Positions 46,712 to 59,923 of a stretch of 64,000 nt of DNA are shown in pieces. The DNA is from Pterois miles (lineage: Eukaryota; Chordata; Actinopteri; Perciformes; Scorpaenidae). Positions within the stretch are counted from its first letter, which is position 1, and every line of letters begins with the position of its first letter. The stretch spans positions 1,592,501 through 1,656,500 of the forward strand of contig CAMQGK010000242.1 of the NCBI GenBank assembly GCA_947000775.1. Direction: 5' to 3'. The notes under the pieces are model-generated. The model was not told the DNA's origin. It saw only the letters and a list, made by a program, of their open reading frames with translations, and ran no database searches. The position numbers and the translations under genes are program-made.

Positions 46712-46724
46712 TAACTTCTGTACT
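46712..46724 (+). repeat. Right target-site duplication of SINE
   Basis: Exact copy of the 13-bp segment at 46357-46369. Confidence 0.88.
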
Positions 46725-46920
46725 TAAGTTATGTCACTTCCAGAGTTCTTTTAAACCCAGACCACCATCTTTTCCTAAACATAACCAAGTCTGTTCTAAT
46801 CCTAATCCTACGTAGTTTCATTTTGAAAAGACACATACATCACATGTTGTTTAAAGTCGTGCTGAATAAAAAAGTGAAATTGGTGTCCATGTACAGAAAT
46901 CATGCAGATTAAATTATAAC

Positions 46921-47910
46921 CCTAGCTGTGGTGAGACTGAGCTGCTGACTAGAATCGGCCACAGACTGCAGTTTGATTTTTCAAACTACATTTATGCTGA
47001 TTTTTACTGCTGTTTGACAAGCAGGACTGATATTTACTGCAGGTCAGATCAGAGACAGTGACGGTGGTGATTCATGATGAGTGTCAGACCGATCGGATGA
47101 AGGAAATGAAAGGACCTTTCCAGTGAGGTTTCAGTGGGCTCAGTCTAATGTTTGACACCAGAGGACCTGGACCACCAATATGTAGACATTTGTTCTCTTT
47201 ATATATTTAAGCCGATAAGAGCAGCTGCAGAAGTGAGAACGCACTATGTGTCATCCAGAAACAAGAGATTAGAAAATGACGATGGGCCCCGTTCCTTCAG
47301 TCTGAGGACAGACTGTACTTTACATTTTTATCATAATACTCCACCTGAAATATCACACACAAGTGAATACATGTACAGATTATTGCTCACATTAAAACAT
47401 ATTAGTCTAAAGGGAATATATACTATTAATGCACAGTAAGACAGACCACCAGGTTTGAGTCATTTAAAAATTGAGTTTCCTCCCTTTAATCAAAAATGCA
47501 TTTCTAGATTGACAAAAGCGCCTCACTATGAAGTCTATTTAGTAGCCGTTCTGGAGCTTTTGGTTGTATTACACTGTCTTCCTCAGCAGATGGAGGCGGT
47601 CCAGTTGTCGGATGTTCAAAACTAAACTCTATGAAGAAGTTCAGATTGAGCGTTCGTCTGTCTGATCTGGAAACGCTCAGCTCTCTCACCACGTTGAGTA
47701 TCTGTCGGAGGAGGCAGTAAACACGTTTTAACGCTCTGCAACAGAAACCTAACGGACCTTGTTGATAACTGGCTCCAAGGTCAAAAATCAACTTTGTAGG
47801 ATAAAACCAAGCAGATTTTTATATGAATTTAATGTGAATCTTGTCAATAAAACCTTGAATTTAGAGTCTTTAAAGTCTTCTTTAGAGCCTTAAGGATGAA
47901 TTAACTATTA
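46921..47910. other. Gene-free stretch
   Basis: Frames at 47152-47439 (plus, 95 codons) and 47504-47791 (minus, 95 codons) are open but show no motif, splice or promoter support. Not annotated as genes. Confidence 0.35.
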
Positions 47911-48198
47911 AGTTAATCACCAACTATTTTGATAATCGATTGATGGGTTTGCGTAATTTTTTAAGAAAGAAAATTCTCTGATTTGAGCTTCTTAAATGTG
48001 AATGTTTTCTAGTTTCTGTCCTTCTCTGACAGTAAACTGCATATCTTTGAGTTGTGGACAAAACAAGACATTTGAGGATTTCATCTTAAGAAACACTGGT
48101 CTGCATTTTTCACCATTTGCTGACATTTTATAGACCAAACTAATTTATTAATCAAGAAAATAACTGACATTGACAGTAATTGTTAGTTTCAGCCCTGT
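47911..48198 (-). mobile_element. Common fish MITE (TCGATTAAT/GGGCTGAAAC family)
   Basis: CACCAACTATTTTGATAATC, GAGCTTCTTAAATGTGAATG, GACAGTAAACTGCATATC, TTGTGGACAAAACAAGACAT and TAATTGTTAGTTTCAGCCCT occur in the order typical of a very abundant teleost MITE. The right end (AGCCCT) is preserved; the left is worn. Confidence 0.75.
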
Positions 48199-49192
<994 letters not shown>

Positions 49193-49567
49193 CTGTTGCA
49201 CCTTTTACTCATCACGATTCACGCTCCCAGATACAGTAAATGAGTCAGAGCGCCACCAGCATCACTCTGCTCCTGACTCAGGAGTTGTAAGAGAAGTCAC
49301 CAGTGACAGAGTGGTTTTCTTCTGCTGTTACTGTCTCATCACATCAACCGTCAGCCGTTGACTCCCGTAGAAACGTGACCGATGTCCTCCAGCCTCAAGT
49401 CTGAAGTCTGGGAGTCGTGAGCAGAAACTCTAAATAAAAGTGTATATTGAGATCGGCGTCGTAGAGAGATATACTGGTACTTCAAAGTACAACATGCAGC
49501 AGATTCTCCTGCAGGGAGGGAACGATTGGCCCAGTGCTCGCAGACATGGCGACGTTTATGTCCACAT

Positions 49568-49622
49568 AAAAATAAGATAAGATAAGATATTCCTTTATTA
49601 GTCCCACAGTGGAGAAATTTAC
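49568..49622 (+). mobile_element. (GATAA)n-linked retroposon fragment
   Basis: AAATAAGATAAGATAAGATA then CCTTTATTAGTCCCACAGTG and GAGAAATTT. Third member of the family at 8813 and 11574. Confidence 0.65.
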
Positions 49623-49888
49623 AATATGTTGGATACTCACTCAGAGACTGAGCTAAGTAAAAGTACCAGTACATCTAATAATACTTAATTACAAGTAAAA
49701 GCAGTGCAGTTAAAATCTGACTTTAGTAAATGTATTATCAACACAGTGTATGAAATATGAGAATACTGCTCTGTAACTGGTATTTTATCATGGCTGACAT
49801 GATTCCTGATGTCTCACGTTACTGTTGTAGCCCGTTGGGGTGGAGCTGGTTTTAACTGCTCTATCTACTGTCCAGCTTCATATCACAG

Positions 49889-50439
49889 TATGAGACACGT
49901 CATGAGACACGTCATGAGACACGTCATGAGACACGTCATGAGACACGTCATGAGACACGTTATGAGACACGTCATGAGACACGTTATGAGACATGTTATG
50001 AGACACGTTATGAGACACATCATGAGACACGTTATGAGACACATCATGAGACACGTTATGAGACACGTTATGAGACACGTCATGAGACACGTTATGAGAC
50101 ACATCATGAGACACGTCATGAGACACGTTATGAGACACATCATGAGACACGTTATGAGACACGTTATGAGACACGTCATGAGACACATCATGAGACACGT
50201 CATGAGACACGTTATGAGACACGTTATGAGACACGTCATGAGACACGTCATGAGACACGTCATGAGACACGTCATGAGACACATCATGAGACACGTTATG
50301 AGACACGTTATGAGACACGTTCAATGAGACACGTTATGAGACACATCATGAGACACGTTATGAGACACGTTATGAGACACATCATGAGACACGTCATGAG
50401 ACACGTTATGAGACACGTTATGAGACACGTTATGAGACA
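49889..50439. repeat. 12-bp minisatellite, about 46 copies
   Basis: Unit ATGAGACACGTY with an ACATC variant. One copy near 50321 carries an extra AA (TTCAATGAGAC) that shifts the frame. The frames reading MRHV repeats on the plus strand and NVSH/DVSH or CLMT repeats on the minus strand are artefacts. Each ACGT-containing unit holds one CpG; ACATC variants do not. Confidence 0.97.
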
Positions 50440-50500
50440 GTGGGCAAAGACCCCGTCACTGGTCTACAGAAGAGCAGCACAGACTTCATGTTGCTGTCTT

Positions 50501-50870
50501 TGTAGTCATTATGCATCTTTTGTGGTTTTCTGTCTGTTTGTGGACACTACATCTATTTGTAGTCATTGTGTATCTTTTTAGGGACACGTTGTGTCTTTCT
50601 GTACTTGTTTTGGTCTCTTTGTAGTTGTTTTGGTCTCTCTGTACTTGTTTTGTGTCTCTTTGTAGTCGTTTTGTGTCTCTGTGGTGGTTTTGTGTCCCTT
50701 TGTGGTGGTTTTGTGTCTCTTTGTAGTCGTTTTGTGTCTCTTTGTGGTGGTTTTGTGTCCCTTTGTGGTGGTTTTGTGTCTCTTTGTAGTCGTTTTGTGT
50801 CTCTTTGTGGTGGTTTTGTGTCTCTCTGTAGTCGTTTTGAGTTTCTTTGTGGTCATTCTAGTCTCTACCG
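50501..50870. repeat. 21-bp minisatellite, about 14 good copies
   Basis: Unit TTTGTAGTCGTTTTGTGTCT plus C, or with GTGGTGG in place of GTAGTCG; regular from about 50600 to 50860 and degenerate on both sides. Period 7 codons gives artefact frames (LCGGFVS, TTKRHK). Confidence 0.92.
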
Positions 50871-50948
50871 GTCTCTCTCTGGTTGGTACGTGTCTCTTTG
50901 AGTGTCCATTTTGCAGGTGAAGGCCAGGGCCTGGTCCCGGGAGGCCCT

Positions 50949-51052
50949 TTCAATAATCTGTAGGCCCGTTCAATAATCTGTAGGCCCGTTCAATAATCTG
51001 TAGGCCCGTTCAATAATCTGTAGGCCTGTCAATAATCTGTTCAATAATCTGT
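50949..51052. repeat. 20-bp minisatellite, about 5 copies
   Basis: Unit TCAATAATCTGTAGGCCCGT; the last copies are shortened. It starts about 80 bp after the 21-bp array. Confidence 0.92.
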
Positions 51053-52507
51053 CTGTGCTGCAAAGTGTCACAAGACAAATTTTAAGGGTCATGAGATGAT
51101 TAATGAGACAGAAGAACAAAACAACTTCTGTTCCATGAATCGTTTTTTGTTTTTTGACTTTTCCCTTTAATGTTCATGAAATCTTTGAGAAATAGATAAT
51201 TAGACGTCTTTTCCGTCCCACAGTTACTACGGAGGTTTCAGGTCACGAGACAGAAATGTTGAGAAGCACTCGTTTGTTCTTCAACAATGAATCATATTAC
51301 TTTAAACTCATATTTTACTCTTGAATCCTGATTCAGTGACGTGTAACTGCAGATAAATGGAGTGCAGTAAAAAGCACCTTATTTGACCCAGAACTCCCAG
51401 ATGTCCTCTGCTCTCTCTGCTGACGTCATGAAACCCGTCTGATGGACTAAAAACCATGTTTTGGATCTGGGGTGCTATAAAACAGAATCAGGAAGATAAT
51501 TAAAGAACATCACTTGGTTACGTGTTAGAGACAGAAATATACTGTACATGTAGGATTGATACCAGTACAAGACAAAAAGGTTTGATTAAACGGTAGTACC
51601 AACATACAGGCCTACATTAAACAGTAATTAAACACAGAGTACTATAATTATAAAACACTGTGACACATAGTAGGTCAGTCTACGGCCCGTTCAGGCTCCT
51701 CTCAGTCATCCAGAGGGAAAATCTACAATAACAATAAGGTGCACATCCAGAATATAACATGTACCACCGGGAGGGATCGGTCTAGGTGTAGTGTGTATGT
51801 ACAGTATCACACCTGAAGTTTACTGTAAGTAGTGAATGTGAGTCTGTGTATTTACACTGACTGAGAGGTATTAATATAATATATTAATATATTAATATAA
51901 TAGCAAATCCATGTATTGTTAACCCCTTACTTACTACCTCTTTTTTTTTTTTTAAAGATGTAGGGTGGAGGTCTTTAGGGGGTCTTTAGGGGGTCCAGGG
52001 GGTCTTTAGGGGAGACAGCAGGGCAACAGTAGAGGTCACAGAAGTGGTGAACCTGGAGATGAATCTGTCTGTGTGTCTGAAGTTGTCCGAGTCATTAATA
52101 ATAAATAAAAAATAGTTAATAAGATAATGAATGAATCAAAATGAATAGTGAATGTGTATGAGGGTTTATAACATGAAGACAGGAGTATCTGATGTCTCAT
52201 AAGTTTTTAGGGTCATTTCTGGGTTGATGCCACTTATTCTACAGATTTGGTGCTAAATTTAACCATTTTTTAACCACTGGAGAATTGATAAAAATGATCA
52301 ATAATCCCAATAATACCCCCAAAATACCACTTTAAGGCACCAAGACCTCGAGGAACACCATAGAAGAAGACATGCTGGGATTTGGGACCTAAAACTCTTC
52401 AGATGTCTGCTAGAACTGCATTTCTTCAGGGACTGAATGGTGCTGTGTAAACTGCTCAGAAACCCAAACTAGTCCAGGAAATGGTTCCTGTGGGGACCAA
52501 CATCATC
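51053..52507. other. Gene-free stretch with repeat traces
   Basis: TTTAAGGGTCATGAGATGAT near 51079 resembles a dispersed fish repeat. A short G-rich array (GGGGGTCTTTA) lies at 51973-52012 after a T13 run. No exon supported. Confidence 0.4.
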
Positions 52508-52612
52508 ACACATGAATATCTGGACTCACTGGACCCACCAGAGTCTCAGCTTTACACTGAGACCCAGTTTATGGGACCCAGCACGGTCTCGGGGGCCCAG
52601 TCTGCAGTTGAG
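52508..52612 (+). repeat. Dispersed repeat shared with 35638-35740
   Basis: CTCAGCTTTACACTGAGACC with flanks matches the reverse complement of 35638-35740. ACACATGAATATCTGGAC at its left edge also occurs at 2714-2731. Confidence 0.6.
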
Positions 52613-52924
52613 GGTTGTGTCCACTAGAGGGCGCCTCCTCCTCACAGAAACCAGCCTGGCCGCTCCATCAGCAGCCTCCACCTCCAGCTTCACCTCACCT
52701 GCGGCTGAAACACCTTCCTCTCAACCTCAGACATGATCTTCGACGCATTTCTGGTAAAGTTCGATGCGGCACCAACATGGACCGGAACCGGCCGCGGTTT
52801 GACTCCATTAAACCGAGTCTGGGTCACAGGAGGTCTTTTATTGTCTCAGGCGTAACGAAAAGACGCGTTTCCTCCCAATAATCCCCACAATAAAGTAATA
52901 ATAGCCATTTTCTATACTTTAATA

Positions 52925-52925
<1 letters not shown>

Positions 52926-52978
<53 letters not shown>
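52926..52978. repeat. (GT)n microsatellite
   Basis: Uninterrupted GT run of about 52 bp. Confidence 0.97.
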
Positions 52979-52979
<1 letters not shown>

Positions 52980-53356
52980 GCTGCTCTTTTGCTGTGAACA
53001 CGTGAGCTCTTCTGCTCTTTATCCCAGCAGTTGTATTTATTAAAAGTACATATAATAGATAGTATGTTTTATTATAAAGTAATAGTTTTACAGTGCGGTC
53101 AGTTCACCACTTTGTTGCTGTTCTTAACTGGATTTCGAGACAAGTCGCGTGTGAATTTTACCCACATATGTGGTGTAAAATGCGTAATTTGTCTTCAAAC
53201 ATGGGTTTATTAATTAGTATTTGAGCTCCATGTTATTGAGATTTATATCACCATCAGAAAATAAATGATTCAGAACATTTGCGCGTGTGGTTTCTGTTAA
53301 TATCGACAGTGCTGTGTTGATATCGGTATTACTCCTATTTATTAATTATTCATTAA

Positions 53357-53384
53357 TTATTATTATTATTATTATTATTATTAT
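53357..53384. repeat. (ATT)n microsatellite
   Basis: About nine ATT units in AT-rich flanks. Confidence 0.9.
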
Positions 53385-53595
53385 AAGCGCGTTATACTGC
53401 GTCATTCGTTACCAGCTGAGCTGATCTCCATCCATCAATATTCACACTGGGACGTCACAGGGTTATGGCGGTTATGGTTTCTGTGTTATTTGTAGTATCT
53501 GTGTATAATTTATTAATGTGTTATTGGAATCAACAGCAGTCAGACAGGATGCTCCTACATATTAAACACGGACCTCTTCTGAATTTATACACAGC

Positions 53596-53639
<44 letters not shown>
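53596..53639. repeat. (ATT)n microsatellite
   Basis: About fifteen uninterrupted ATT units. Confidence 0.95.
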
Positions 53640-53641
<2 letters not shown>

Positions 53642-53825
53642 AGCCTTCGTCCGGACATTTAATTCTTCTGGAAATGTTTGTCCTGTAAAATAATATTCTA
53701 TAAATCAAAGAGCAGAAAAATTTAATTATCCTTCATTAATTGTATTTGTTCCCAAATGAAGAGTTCACTAATTCATTTACCAAAAGGACGTGAACGCAGC
53801 ATTAATAAATCACAGCACCCTCGTT

Positions 53826-54088
53826 CTCCGTGCCGTGCCGTGCCGGGCCGGGGGCCGGGCCGTGACGGGCCGTGCGGGGCCGTGCCGTGCCGGGCCGTGG
53901 GGCCGGGCCGTGACGGGCCGTGCCGGGCCGTGCGGGGCCGTGCGGGGCCGTGCGGGGCCGTGCGGGGCGACAGCTGGTCCACGTAGTTTTTATGCTCGTG
54001 TGGTTCATGAGACGCTGCGACCTGAAGTCTCACCCGGAGAGGCGGGCGGGCCGGTGCGGGCCGGTGCGGGCCGGTGCGGGCCGGACCG
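53826..54088. promoter_or_regulatory. CpG-dense GGGCCGTGCG repeat block, possible promoter
   Basis: Between AT-rich flanks, 53828-53970 consists of GTGCCGGGCC, GTGACGGGCC and GTGCGGGGCC units of about 10 bp, and 54040-54085 of GGCCGGTGCG units. CpG density is extreme. It could be a CpG-island promoter, for example for a gene ending at 60.5 kb, or a GC-rich minisatellite. No first exon is identified, so function is inference. The frames over it (up to 164 codons) are composition artefacts. Confidence 0.4.
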
Positions 54089-54176
54089 GCCCACTTCCAG
54101 TAAAGGCTTTGTTAAATCAGGTGTAAACCTCCAGTTTGTGTCCCTGATGTCACCTCAGTGTGTGAGAGCAGCCGGT

Positions 54177-54206
54177 CTCTGGTCCTGGTCCTGGTCCTGG
54201 TCCTTT
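54177..54206. repeat. (CCTGGT)n short repeat
   Basis: Four to five units; followed at 54274-54316 by four GTGTGTTAAT units. Confidence 0.85.
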
Positions 54207-54316
54207 AACCTCCGTCCAGTCCTGTTAATGCAGCTTCTGTTGGCGGGCTGTGTTCTTATAACTCTGTGTTTCAGTGTGTGTTAATGTGTGTTAATGTGTG
54301 TTAATGTGTTTTAATA

Positions 54317-55561
54317 TTTTTTTTAATGTGTCCTGTCTGGATGTGATATGTTATAAAACTGTCTTATGTTACATGGAGAGAGGAACAATAAACAATAAAA
54401 TGTAAATAAGTAATATAATATTTATTATTATTGATTAATGAATAAATAAAGAATAATGGATGAAGATTGTAATAGTTTTGAAGCATTTAGGCGTATTAGA
54501 AAAAATCTGTTTTATTGACTATTATTGGTTTGAGGAGGACCTGCACGGCTTTATGGCAGCTCACCGTAATTTATTAAAAACAACTCTAGAAATTAGTCAT
54601 GTATGATTATTGTAAATATGATGGGATTATTAAATCAGTCACTAAACAACACGATGAGTACCTAACAGCCCTCTCATTTAGCACAATAATATTACATGAT
54701 ATTAGTAATTGATTTACTTTCTGTTTTGATTATCGATCTGTACATTTGCCTTTTTTCTGTGAAGTGAACCTCGTAGTTTATAACAGAGCTGAGAATCAGA
54801 TATAAGATAATAATAAGATAATAATAAGAGGAATAACTAAAGCCTGCCGTCTGTTATCTGATGGTGACTGGAGATAAAAGCCGTTTTTAAAGATGCTTAA
54901 ACAAGCTCTGAATTGTGAAATCATCTTCAGCATTTTTGGATTTCATTTTCTTTGAACTCTGAATATGTAAAGTTTCATATCTGAATTCTTGTGTGAGTGT
55001 GTTTGTGTGTTTCTGAGTCACCTGCGGTCGTGAGGAGGATAATATTCACCCCGCTGGTGTATCTCACTTTAAGTCAGCGTAACATGGATATTAGTTAAAT
55101 GTTAAAGGTTGACTGGCAGCTCTCTGCACAGCTCAGACATGTAGGAGGACGATCTGTTTGTTGGTTCACTTGGTAGCTACGAGACTGTGAACCAGATAAC
55201 ATGCAGTACAGACTAATCTGATCCAGAACCAGGGGTTTCTCTGCTGCCCGTGGGCCACGGGCCACGGGCCACGGGCCACACGACCTCAGCCACAGGAAGC
55301 TGAATTACAATAAATCATGCAGCATGAACACAAGTGGAAGATAGCTACTTGCTAGATTTGAAGAAAAATGGTTGAAAGGTATATTGTTAAAGCCAAAATT
55401 ATGAACATACGTATATTCAAACCAAACACACTTCATTTAAACAGTGGTGGAGAGAACTGCTGTCATGGTGTTTAATGTTAAAGGGAAACCTTTAAATTTG
55501 ACAGGACAATATGCAGCCAATAGAGGAGCAGATATCGCCATGAAAACCATATTTTTATATT

Positions 55562-55609
<48 letters not shown>

Positions 55610-55898
55610 GGGAGGCTCAGCAGATGTCTTAATGATGATGTACTGCTGCACATATATCACACACACACGCACACACATAAGAAAAAATGAAAAACTCAAT
55701 AAAATATATATTTAAAAATAATTAAAATAATTTTTGCATGTGCTGATTCTTCACAAAAACTTTCTGACCTTGAGACCTTAAAATATTGATATTCAATAAA
55801 ATCGTCGATGACATTCTGACACAACATTGAAGGCAAAGTTTAGGCAAAGATAAGTAAAAATATGTAAATATAAAATAAAATATAAAATATATAAGTAG

Positions 55899-55944
<46 letters not shown>

Positions 55945-57176
55945 TACTGTGGATAATGAATACAGATGCTGTTTAAGTATTCAGTACTGGTACTTCTGTA
56001 TTTTTATAACCTTCATTTTGAAAGTGGGCTCATGAAGATGTGCGTCGGTGTTAATTCCTAATTAATAATTAATTAATAATTGATAACAGGGCTGTGTTCA
56101 GATGGTCTCTTCCAACAGTTTGCTTCCCAGACTGAACGTCTCTGATCTGATTTCTGATAATCATCAAGTGAAGCTGTGCAGTCTCTCTGCTGCTTTCATT
56201 CAACCTGCGATCAGCTGATCGGGGGGAGCTGACACCTGGTTGGTGTGTTGTGGTTTCTCTGTTAATAATACAGTTATTAATAATACAGCTATGAGTGAGG
56301 AGGAGGGAGACGGCCGTAGATCTGCTCTGTGTAGTTCATATCTCAGAGTTTGTCTTTATTTTGAACTTCTAGTATTGACTATGCAGTGTGGTCCACTGAC
56401 TAGTGTGGGTTATAATCCAGACACTTTGAGGTTAAATGGCAGTTTTAATCTTGTTAACTTGTCTTTAACCTGAAGGGAAGGCTAACGGCCGCAGTGTCTC
56501 TGCGCTTCATTGCATGTGAATATAAACAAGCTGAAGTTACAGCTGAAAGTCGACGCTTTCAGATGAAATGTGCTGCGTGCAGAGCCAGAACTAAACTGTC
56601 TAAACGCTGGCAGAAAGCAGCGCCGAGGGATCACCTGCCTTCACCTGTTTTCACCTTGTCACTCTTCTTCCTTTTGTACTGTTTGGCTTTAGAAACTGAA
56701 GGTAATATTGCTGTTTCATTATTCTGGCCTTGATAAGGATTTAATACATTTCGCTGCAGCTGCTGGTGGAGCGTTTGCAGTGACATCTGCCCTTACGGTA
56801 ATTTTTCTGCAAACTTTTCAGCCTTATGCAAGCAGTTACAGTTCCTTTATACTGAATATGTAAAGTACTGTGCACACCTTCTGAGGTTAAAACATTATGA
56901 AAAAGAGGAAACAAACCAAAATATAGAAAACTAAATGCAGCCTGGTCTTGGTGCTACTGCATAAACAAGGATTTATAATATATGGAGTTATTAGAGTTGT
57001 AGTTTCAGTGGGAGTGTGAAGAGAGGACTGATACTACAGTAATACTGACACACTGAAGGTTACATAAAGCCTCCATGCAGCCTGATGTTGAATCAATCAC
57101 CATGTTAACAACACGCCTCACTGTCCCAGATGTGGCCGGACAGATGTGTTAATCAGTGAAGGGCTCAGTGCCATCA
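54317..57176. other. Gene-free stretch with short repeats
   Basis: Holds (GGGCCAC)4 at 55252-55279, (GT)n at 55566-55606 and 55899-55942, and a short CA tract at 55661-55678. AT-rich throughout. No exon with supported splice sites on either strand. Confidence 0.4.
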
Positions 57177-58875
57177 CCTAGTACTGTACTCTGTACCTAG
57201 TACTGTACTCTGTACCTAGTACTGTAGTCTGTACCTCGTACTGTACTCTGTACCTCATACTGTAGTCTGTACCTCGTACTGTACTCTGTACCTCGTACTG
57301 TACTCTGTACCTCGTACTGTAGTCTGTACCTCGTACTGTACTCTGTACCTCGTACTGTACTCTGTACCTCATACTGTAGTCTGTACCTAGTACTGTAGTC
57401 TGTACCTCGTACTGTACTCTGTACCTAGTACTGTACTCTGTACCTCATACTGTACTCTGTACCTAGTACTGTACTCTGTACCTCATACTGTACTCTGTAC
57501 CTAGTACTGTACTCTGTACCTAGTACTGTACTCTGTACCTCGTACTGTACTCTGTACCTCATACTGTACTCTGTACCTAGTACTGTACTCTGTACCTCGT
57601 ACTGTACTCTGTACCTCATACTGTACTCTGTACCTAGTACTGTACTCTGTACCTCGTACTGTACTCTGTACCTCATACTGTAGTCTGTACCTCGTACCGT
57701 ACTCTGTACCTCGTACCGTGCTCTGTACCTCGTACTGTACTCTGTACCTCGTACTGTACTCTGTACCTCATACTGTACTCTGTACCTCATACTGTGTTCT
57801 GTACCTCGTACCGTGTTCTGTACCTCGTACCGTGCTCTGTACCTCGTACCATGCTCTGTACCTCGTACTGTGCTCTGTACCTCGTACCGTGCTCTGTACC
57901 TCGTACTGTACTCTGTACCTCATACTGTACTCTGTACCTAGTACCGTGCTCTGTACCTCGTACCGTGCTCTGTACCTCGTACCGTGCTCTGTACCTCGTA
58001 CCGTGCTCTGTACCTAGTACCGTGATCTGTACCTCGTACCGTGTTCTGTACCTCGTACCGTGCTCTGTACCTCGTACCGTACTCTGTACCTAGTACCGTG
58101 ATCTGTACCTAGTACCGTGATCTGTACCTCGTACCGTGTTCTGTACCTCGTACCGTACTCTGTACCTCGTACCGTGTTCTGTACCTCGTACCGTGCTCTG
58201 TACCTAGTACCGTACTCTGTACCTCGTACTGTGTTCTGTACCTCGTACCGTGCTCTGTACCTCGTACCGTGCTCTGTACCTCGTACTGTACTCTGTACCT
58301 CATACTGTACTCTGTACCTCGTACCGTACTCTGTACCTCGTACTGTACTCTGTACCTCATACTGTACTCTGTAGCTAGTACCGTGCTCTGTACCTCATAC
58401 CGTGCTCTGTACCTCATACTGTACTCTGTACCTAGTACCGTGCTCTGTACCTCGTACCGTACTCTGTACCTCGTACCGTGCTCTGTACCTCGTACCGTGC
58501 TCTGTACCTAGTACCGTGATCTGTACCTCGTACCGTGTTCTGTACCTCGTACCGTGCTCTGTACCTCGTACCGTACTCTGTACCTAGTACCGTGATCTGT
58601 ACCTAGTACCGTGATCTGTACCTCGTACCGTGTTCTGTACCTCGTACCGTACTCTGTACCTCGTACCGTACTCTGTACCTCGTACCGTGTTCTGTACCTC
58701 GTACCGTACTCTGTACCTCGTACCGTGTTCTGTACCTTGTACCGTGCTCTGTACCTAGTACCGTACTCTGTACCTCGTACCGTGTTCTGTACCTCGTACC
58801 GTGCTCTGTACCTAGTACCGTACTCTGTACCTCGTACTGTGTTCTGTACCTCGTACCGTGCTCTGTACCTCGTAC
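57177..58875. repeat. 1.7-kb 19-bp minisatellite, about 89 copies
   Basis: Unit TACCTCGTACTGTACTCTG. The left part is dominated by ACTGTACTCTG with CTAGTAC and CTCATAC variants; from about 57690 rightwards ACCGTGCTCTG, ACCGTGTTCTG and ACCGTGATCTG take over. The run starting CGTGATCTGTACCTCGTACC at 58021 recurs at 58515, exactly 494 bp (26 units) later, identical for about 160 bp, so a block was duplicated. Period 19 codons (57 bp) produces stop-free frames on both strands, all artefacts. Confidence 0.97.
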
Positions 58876-58974
58876 TCACTGCTTTTAGTTTTAGTTTTTA
58901 TGTTTCTCATTGTGTGATAAAGTGATTACAGAACAGGTGAAGACAGTACAGGGACACATAAAAAACAAGAGAGG

Positions 58975-59706
58975 GGGTAGTAACAGGAAGGTAGGGGTAG
59001 TAACAGGACGGTAGGGGTAGTAACAGAGTGGTAGGGGTAGTAACAGGACGGTAGGGGTAGTAACAGGACGGTAGGGGTAGTAACAGAGTGGTAGGGGGTA
59101 GTAACAGAGTGGTGGGGGGTAGTAACAGGACGGTAGGGGTAGTAACAGGGCAGTAGGGGGTAGTAACAGGGCAGTAGGGGGTAGTAACAGGGCAGTAGGG
59201 GGTAGTAACAGGGCAGTAGGGGTAGTAACAGGACGGTAGGGGGTAGTAACAGGGCAGTAGGGGTAGTAACAGGACGGTAGGGGGTAGTAACAGGGCAGTA
59301 GGGGGTAGTAACAGGGCAGTAGGGGGTAGTAACAGGGCAGTAGGGGTAGTAACAGGGCAGTAGGGGGTAGTAACAGGGCAGTAGGGGTAGTAACAGGGCA
59401 GTAGGGGGTAGTAACAGGGCAGTAGGGGTAGTAACAGGGCAGTAGGGGGTAGTAACAGGACGGTAGGGGTAGTAACAGGGCAGTAGGGGGTAGTAACAGG
59501 GCAGTAGGGAGTAGTAACAGGACGGTAGGGGTAGTAACAGGGCAGTAGGGGGTAGTAACAGGGCAGTAGGGGGTAGTAACAGGACGGTAGGGGGTAGTAA
59601 CAGGGCAGTAGGGGTAGTAACAGGGCAGTAGGGGTAGTAACAGGGCAGTAGGGGGTAGTAACAGGGCAGTAGGGGTAGTAACAGGGCAGTAGGGGTAGTA
59701 ACAGGG
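58975..59706. repeat. 20/21-bp minisatellite, about 36 copies
   Basis: Unit GTAGGGGTAGTAACAGGGCA with variants of one extra G (21 bp) and GGACG or GAGTG for GGGCA. GGACG/GAGTG variants dominate the left 150 bp, GGGCA the rest. Because 20- and 21-bp units mix, the frame drifts; the 275- and 306-codon minus frames (LLLPLLPCYYPY) are artefacts. Confidence 0.97.
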
Positions 59707-59838
59707 CAACAGTTTCACTGTTTCTGAATGTGGCGAACTGGGTGTGAACGTTTGTGTCGACTCGCTGCTGTTGTGAATCTTCAGAAGGAAACCAGACGTC
59801 TATATGGAAATGAGAGATTATTATCATTCAGTCATCTT

Positions 59839-59843
59839 CACAC

Positions 59844-59921
<78 letters not shown>
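59839..59921. repeat. (CA)n microsatellite
   Basis: CA run with one CG interruption near its left end. Confidence 0.97.

Positions 59922-59923
<2 letters not shown>

Noticed and set aside
50916..50998. Possible exon after CCATTTTGCAG reading VKARAWSREALSI
   Set aside because: It runs straight into the 20-bp minisatellite and a stop; no donor or poly(A) signal near.
52648..52752. Possible exon between CCTCCTCACAG and TTTCTG|GTAAAG
   Set aside because: Splice sites are passable, but the open frame is Pro/His-rich low-complexity and it abuts a dispersed repeat; insufficient support.
58891..59827. 275- and 306-codon minus-strand frames
   Set aside because: Translations of the 20/21-bp array, with drifting frame and no gene context.
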